Origin: Pseudofrankia inefficax
Lineage (GTDB): Bacteria > Actinomycetota > Actinomycetes > Frankiales > Frankiaceae
Direction: 5' to 3'
Assembly: GCF_000166135.1 (NCBI RefSeq)
Contig: NC_014666.1
Span: 5,456,001 to 5,520,000 of the forward strand
Length of the DNA stretch: 64,000 nt
Both the position numbers and the translations under genes were made by a program. Positions 60,701 to 64,000 of this stretch are shown here, in pieces. Within the stretch, counting starts at the first letter, position 1. Each line of letters begins with the position of its first letter. The notes beneath the pieces are model-generated. The model was not told the origin of the DNA, did not search any database, and saw nothing but the letters and a program-made list of their open reading frames with translations.

Positions 60701-62028
60701 CGGTTGGCGACGGACGCGACCGGGTTGGTGCAGATGATCCAGCAGGCCTTGACCTGCCCGTCGGCCATCCGTTCGAACAGCTCGACGGTGCCCTTGCCCA
60801 CGTCGGTGCGCAGCGTCCCCGCCGGGATGTCCCAGAGCCGCTCGACGAAGGCCCGGTCCTCGGCGACGAGGACGCTGCGCTGGCCGGGCAGGCCGGGGCC
60901 CATGTAGCCCATCTCCCGGCCGCCCATCGCGTTCGGCTGGCCGGTCAGCGAGAACGGCCCGCTGCCCGGCCGGCAGATCGCGCCGGTGGCCAGATGCAGG
61001 TTGCAGATCGCGTTGGTGTTCCAGGTGCCGTGGGTGGACTGGTTGAGGCCCATCGTCCACAGGCTCATCCACTCGCCGGCTTCGCCGATCCACTCCGCCG
61101 CGGTGCGGATGTCGGCCTCCGGGATGCCGGTCAGCCCCGCGACGACGTCCGGCGGGTAGTCGGCCAGGAACTCGGGCATCGCGTCCCAACCGCGGGTGTG
61201 CTCGGCGATGAACGCCGCGTCGAGGTGGCCGTTCGCGACGAGCAGGTGCAGCAGCCCGTTCAGCAGCGCCAGGTCGGTGCCGGGGCGGATCTGCAGGAAC
61301 AGGTCGGCCTTGTCGGCGGTGGCGGTGCGCCGCGGATCGACCACGATCAGCTTCGCCCCGGCCGTGCGGACCCGGTCCAGCAGGCGCAGGAACAGGATCG
61401 GGTGGCAGTCGGCCATGTTCGCGCCGATCACGAAGAACACGTCGGCGTGGTCGAAGTCGTCGTAGGAGCCGGGCGGGCCGTCGGCGCCCAGGGACAGCTT
61501 GTAGCCGGAGCCCGCGCTGGCCATGCACAGCCGGGAGTTGGACTCGATCTGGTTCGTCCCGATGAAGCCCTTGGCCAGCTTGTTGGCCAGGTACTGCGCC
61601 TCGATGCTCAGCTGGCCCGACACGTAGAGGGCGATGGCGTCCGGGCCGTGCGTGTCGAGGATCGCCCGCAGCCGCGTCCCGACCGTGTAGATCGCCTCGT
61701 CGACCGGCACGGGCGAGGGCTGCTCGCCCCGGTCGCGGCGGACCAGCGCGGTCTCCAGCCGGCCGGGCCCCGCGAGCATGTCGGCGGTGGTGGCGCCCTT
61801 GGTGCACAGCCGGCCCGCGTTGGCCGGGTGCGCCTTGTCGCCGCTGGCCTTCACGACGCGGCGGGCCCCGGTCTCGTCCCGGGCGACGTCGAGGACCAGG
61901 CCGCAGCCGACCCCGCAGTACGAACAGACGGTGCGCACCGCGGTGGACGTCACGCCCTCCGCGAGTCCACTCACGCTCGTTCCCGTTCGGCGCGACGCGG
62001 CGCGGTCTCCAGGCGCCGAAGTCGCCAA
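57787..62028 (-). CDS. Assimilatory nitrate reductase catalytic subunit fused to a sulfite-reductase-type flavoprotein
   Basis: A 1413-residue fusion. Residues about 30-700 are the molybdopterin nitrate reductase: [4Fe-4S] Cys35, Cys38, Cys42 (CSYCGVGC) and Cys75 (RLCTKG), GTNQIESNSRLCMASA, and the molydopterin dinucleotide-binding part (LNTGRVQHQWHT, PFHWNDLF). A linker of about 140 residues follows. Then comes a flavodoxin domain (VLWASQTGNAEEFARH, TSTFGDGEAPDNG, LALGDSSYSDFCG) and a CysJ/FNR-type reductase (RQYSISSSP, KGVCSTHLAD, MIGPGTGVAPFLGF, VCGDATHMAKGV, ending in Tyr). Electrons would flow NADPH-FAD-FMN-FeS-Mo to nitrate in one chain. TTG 62028 is tentative; GTG 61974 is possible. 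Divergent from the nitrite reductase gene. Confidence 0.92.
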   Translation of the reverse strand: MATSAPGDRAASRRTGTSVSGLAEGVTSTAVRTVCSYCGVGCGLVLDVARDETGARRVVKASGDKAHPANAGRLCTKGATTADMLAGPGRLETALVRRDRGEQPSPVPVDEAIYTVGTRLRAILDTHGPDAIALYVSGQLSIEAQYLANKLAKGFIGTNQIESNSRLCMASAGSGYKLSLGADGPPGSYDDFDHADVFFVIGANMADCHPILFLRLLDRVRTAGAKLIVVDPRRTATADKADLFLQIRPGTDLALLNGLLHLLVANGHLDAAFIAEHTRGWDAMPEFLADYPPDVVAGLTGIPEADIRTAAEWIGEAGEWMSLWTMGLNQSTHGTWNTNAICNLHLATGAICRPGSGPFSLTGQPNAMGGREMGYMGPGLPGQRSVLVAEDRAFVERLWDIPAGTLRTDVGKGTVELFERMADGQVKACWIICTNPVASVANRRTVIDGLEATELVITQDVFAQTETNAYADVVLPGAMWAETDGVMVNSERSLTLLQPAADPPGQARPDWQLIAQVACAMGFEDAFSYGGAAEIFDEIRQAWNPLTGYDLRGVTHDRLRDGPVQWPAAPGGPARNPIRYQAGSPSQPAAAPAARLVFPTPDGRAVFFPRPHLPAAELPDEQYPFLLNTGRVQHQWHTLTKTGRVAKLNRLNAGPFVEIHPADAAALGITDGDTVEVASRRGRAVLPAEVSERVLPGCCFAPFHWNDLFGEYLSVNAVTHDAVDPISFQPEFKVCAVTLTKVASARRADTEAPGERTRGDEPGEPDLTTAAAGREARPGPAALGRLARTLGIDDLGPPALTGDERRYLAGFLAGLGVDPPPAEPGSTVGLAVPVLPAHAPLAPDRAVWVNGVLAGMFSRQPGTLQRESAPAAASAGRDVLVLWASQTGNAEEFARHATQHLTERGRSVACHPMTEFAGQELPARADLLLVTSTFGDGEAPDNGTGFLDALTTADTAPPELRYAVLALGDSSYSDFCGHGRRLDERLAQLGATRLLARVDCEPDFEADAAAWLDQVTTALDQRAEPTGGTPAVTIPASRPAPPSWTEGPVATLAGNRLLSAPGATKEVREFTVDLAGTGLTYRTGDALVVTPVNDADLVAEWLQATGADGAQPVEVPRAGRVPFAEALRAHLEIGAATGGLLRLVAERTDDEELRRRLGADRRAELDAWLWGRQAVDVISGSGVRASPQEWADSLTRLRPRQYSISSSPLVDPARARVLVSVVRFTSPGGLARKGVCSTHLADTPLGTPLPVAVRPTTHFRPPEDPATPAIMIGPGTGVAPFLGFLDERRARADPAPNWLFFGERNAATDFYYRAELDALCQDGTLTRLDVAFSRDQSAKIYVQDRMREHGARLWAWLDRGAHLYVCGDATHMAKGVHEALRDIVAEHGQRTHDAATLYLRQLAAENRYVRDVY

Positions 62029-62199
62029 GGACGTGCCGGCTGCTCCATGCCCCGAGGCTAGGAAGCCGGGGTTACCTCGGAGTCACGGACCTGCGCGGCA
62101 CCCGGTTACATCCCTCGCACACGGCTGCCGCCCATCAGGTGAGCCCGGAGCAAGCGCCTCGCGGCCAGTGCCGTGACCGCCGAGGTCCGCCCGTCGCCT

Positions 62200-62274
62200 T
62201 GATCGCGGCTTTCGCCCTCTGGTGGCTGCGAAACTGCCCTGGTAACGACCACCAGAGGGTCGAAACAATGATCA
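62200..62274. repeat. 75-bp dispersed palindromic repeat, copy 5
   Basis: Exactly 75 bases, from TGATCGCGGCTTTCGCCCTC to ACCAGAGGGTCGAAACAATGATCA. The inner stem CCCTCTGGTGG/CCACCAGAGGG is perfect, the outer arms carry mismatches. It lies within the divergent promoter region of the nitrate and nitrite reductase genes, not at gene ends. Confidence 0.85.
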
Positions 62275-62415
62275 TGGGGATGCGCCGTCGCGCGCACATC
62301 GATGAGAATTCGTCGGTGTCGGCCCGCCGCTGTTCCGCCGGCCGCGCCTCCGGGTGGTCACAGACGGCTCCGCACCGGGCGCCGTCGGCGATGGAGAGGG
62401 AGACGTCTCGCGCAC

Positions 62416-62442
62416 GTAACGGGTGTGAACCGTCCAGCTAAC
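62416..62442 (+). promoter_or_regulatory. GlnR-like binding site upstream of nitrite reductase
   Basis: GTAAC-N6-GAACC-N6-CTAAC: three boxes at 11-bp spacing, matching the actinobacterial GlnR pattern (gTnAC-n6-GaAAC repeated); the fourth box is poor. It lies about 140-165 bases upstream of the nitrite reductase ATG. GlnR is the known activator of nitrate and nitrite assimilation genes in streptomycetes and mycobacteria, which fits the flanking genes. Binding is inferred. Confidence 0.5.
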
Positions 62443-62580
62443 GCACCGCCCGCACAGTCAAGGCATGCCCGAGGAGTCATGGAGCGTGCCCACCAGCCCG
62501 TCCGACCGACCCAGCAAGTCCGGCTCGCTCCGGCTTCGGGCGACGGGCGCACAGGACGGTAGCCAGCCGGAGACCCGCCG

Positions 62581-64000
62581 ATGACCGGCCGCGGGCCGGG
62601 CGCCCGGCGTCCAGGGGAGCGGGGCGGGGCCGCGGATCCGACGGCGGCGCCGATGCCCACCGGCGGGCGGCTGCTCGTCGTCGGCAACGGCATGGTCGGG
62701 CAGCGCCTGGTCGAGGCACTGCGGGAACGGGACACCGACCGGCGCTGGCAGGTCACCGTGCTGTCCGAGGAACCGCGGCGGGCCTACGACCGGGTCGCGC
62801 TGTCCTCCTATTTCGACGGCGCCAGCGCGGCCGAGCTGGACCTGGTCGAGCCCGGCTGCTACGAGACCCCCGGCTACGCCCTGCACCTCGACGAGACCGC
62901 CGTCGACGTCGACCGGGCCGCCCGGACGGTCACCACCAGCCGCGGCCGGGTGCTGGGCTACGACGCACTCGTGCTCGCGACCGGCTCGTTCCCGTTCGTG
63001 CCGCCCGTGCCCGGCCGGGACCTGGCCGGCTGCTTCGTGTACCGCACCCTGGAGGACCTGGACGCGATCCGCGCGGCGGCCACCCACGCGAGGACCCACA
63101 CCCGGGGCCGGCGGGCCGGCCTGGTGATCGGCGGGGGTCTGCTCGGGCTGGAGGCGGCGCGGGCGCTGCGGCTGCTCGGGATGTCCCCCCACGTCGTGGA
63201 GCTGGCGCCACGGCTGATGCCGCTGCAGGTCGACGAGGGCGGCGGCGCGCTGCTGCGGGAGCTGATCGAGGACCTCGACGTCACCGTGCACCTGGGCACG
63301 TCGGTGAGCTCCATCGCCCAGGAGCGCGACGGCCGGATGCTGGCGACGCTCACCAACGGCACCGAGCTGGACCTGGACCTGGTGGTGTTCTCCGCCGGGA
63401 TCCGGCCCCGCGACCAGCTGGCCCGCGCCGCCGGCCTGCCGGTCGGCGAACGCGGCGGGGTCGTCGTCGACGACGCCTGCCGCACCGCCGACGAGGCGAT
63501 CTTCGCGATCGGCGAGTGCGCGTGCATCGCCGGGCGGGTCTACGGGCTCGTCGCGCCCGGCTACGCGATGGCCGAGGTGCTGGCCGACCGGCTGCTCGGC
63601 GGCGCCGCGGCCTTCGCCGGCGCCGACATCTCCACGAAGCTGAAGCTGCTCGGCGTCGACGTCGCGAGCTTCGGCGACGCGCTGGCCGCCACCCCCGGCG
63701 CGCTGGAGGTGACGCTGAACGACCCGGTCCGGCGCAGCTACGCGAAGCTCGTCGTGTCCGACGACGCCACGACGCTGCTCGGCGGCGTGCTGGTCGGCGA
63801 CGCGTCCCGGTACGCGAGCCTGCGGCCGCTGGTCGGGCGGCCGCTGCCGGGCGACCCGGTCGCGATGATCGCCCCGGGCGGCACCGAGGTCGGCGCCGGG
63901 GCGCTGCCTCCCGATGCCCAGGTGTGCTCGTGTCACGCGGTCACCCGGGCCGCGATCGACACCGCGATTACCACGGAGGGCCTGACCGACGTCGCCGGCC
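62581..64000 (+). CDS. nirB: Assimilatory nitrite reductase large subunit, N-terminal part (cut by window end)
   Basis: An open frame from ATG 62581 (GGAG eight bases upstream; ATG 62653 also possible) runs off the window with no stop. The first Rossmann fold LLVVGNGMVGQRLVEAL binds FAD, with YDRVALSSYF after it, typical of NirB. The second, GLVIGGGLLGLEAARALRLLG, binds NAD(P)H. VVFSAGIRPRDQLARAAGL and AIFAIGECACIAGRVYGLVAPGY follow. Near the end, VCSCHAVTRAAI starts the BFD-like [2Fe-2S] domain. The siroheme and [4Fe-4S] half lies beyond the window. It reduces nitrite to ammonia, the step after the divergent nitrate reductase. Confidence 0.92.
   Translation, partial: MTGRGPGARRPGERGGAADPTAAPMPTGGRLLVVGNGMVGQRLVEALRERDTDRRWQVTVLSEEPRRAYDRVALSSYFDGASAAELDLVEPGCYETPGYALHLDETAVDVDRAARTVTTSRGRVLGYDALVLATGSFPFVPPVPGRDLAGCFVYRTLEDLDAIRAAATHARTHTRGRRAGLVIGGGLLGLEAARALRLLGMSPHVVELAPRLMPLQVDEGGGALLRELIEDLDVTVHLGTSVSSIAQERDGRMLATLTNGTELDLDLVVFSAGIRPRDQLARAAGLPVGERGGVVVDDACRTADEAIFAIGECACIAGRVYGLVAPGYAMAEVLADRLLGGAAAFAGADISTKLKLLGVDVASFGDALAATPGALEVTLNDPVRRSYAKLVVSDDATTLLGGVLVGDASRYASLRPLVGRPLPGDPVAMIAPGGTEVGAGALPPDAQVCSCHAVTRAAIDTAITTEGLTDVAG

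Larger units (their letters stand above)
62029..62580. other. Divergent nitrate/nitrite reductase intergenic region
   Basis: About 550 bases holding both promoters. Visible elements are copy 5 of the 75-bp palindrome (62200-62274), GlnR-like boxes at 62416-62442 on the nitrite reductase side, and GTTAC-N6-GTCAC at 62071-62086 near the nitrate reductase start. Open frames here are short and not protein-like. Confidence 0.55.

Noticed and set aside
62458-63936. 492-codon minus-strand open frame at the right end
   Set aside because: Antisense to the nitrite reductase large subunit, which reads clearly on the plus strand and is cut by the window end; the antisense product is Gln/Arg/His-rich.

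Overview
The window looks like a chromosomal segment of a very GC-rich actinobacterium. Coding regions show extreme G/C preference at third codon positions, many GTG starts and tightly overlapping genes. The repertoire fits a Frankia-like or related soil or plant-associated actinomycete: F420-type oxidoreductase, FUSC transporter, EAD1/NB-ARC/TPR and TIR/WD40 proteins, an ECF42 sigma factor with a DGPF protein, and the fused nitrate reductase/flavoprotein. The genus is an inference. No rRNA, tRNA, CRISPR array or complete insertion sequence was seen.

Layout. (1) 1-10.5 kb, minus strand: a 2311-residue RHS/YD-repeat polymorphic-toxin-like protein, followed downstream by a WD40 protein and a row of small membrane/PH-like/DUF2510 genes, one frameshifted. 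The RHS tip and these genes are less GC-rich than the RHS body. A CRP-type palindrome lies upstream. (2) 10.9-14 kb: an orphan IS3 OrfA-like gene, a secreted lytic transglycosylase, and a Pro/Thr/Ser-rich membrane-anchored protein sharing its C-terminal domain. (3) 14-25.9 kb: housekeeping and accessory metabolism: MFS exporter with divergent AraC regulator, VOC protein, APC permease, DUF1772 protein, second AraC regulator, CocE-type hydrolase, SHOCT protein, FUSC exporter, LLM flavin oxidoreductase. (4) 26-30.4 kb: a DJ-1/PfpI gene broken by a third copy of an 8-bp repeat, a PucR-type regulator, an HSL-type esterase and an orphan solute-binding lipoprotein. (5) 30.4-36.5 kb: a four-gene membrane operon (unknown membrane protein, CPA antiporter, GAP protein, AI-2E transporter) and a two-component system. 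(6) 36.5-40 kb: an IclR-controlled catabolic cluster (mycothiol-type DinB protein, SDR, enoyl-CoA hydratase). (7) 40-49 kb: NYN/LOTUS protein, VOC proteins, WYL regulator, TIR-WD40 protein, DUF1206 protein, ECF42 sigma/DGPF/SRPBCC set, cyanase. (8) 49-57.8 kb: EAD1-NB-ARC-TPR protein, aldo/keto reductase, GH26-like secreted glycosidase, dienelactone hydrolase, stand-alone response regulator, anti-sigma-type ATPase, zinc metallopeptidase. (9) 57.8-64 kb: divergent nitrate-assimilation genes, a fused nitrate reductase/flavoprotein and a nitrite reductase large subunit cut by the window edge, with a GlnR-like site between them.

Five copies of a 75-bp imperfect palindrome lie between genes across the whole window (one cut by the left edge). 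They appear to be a dispersed repeat family under base-pairing constraint. With the RHS toxin locus and the shared C-terminal domain at 11.3-14 kb, they are the most interesting unexplained elements here.
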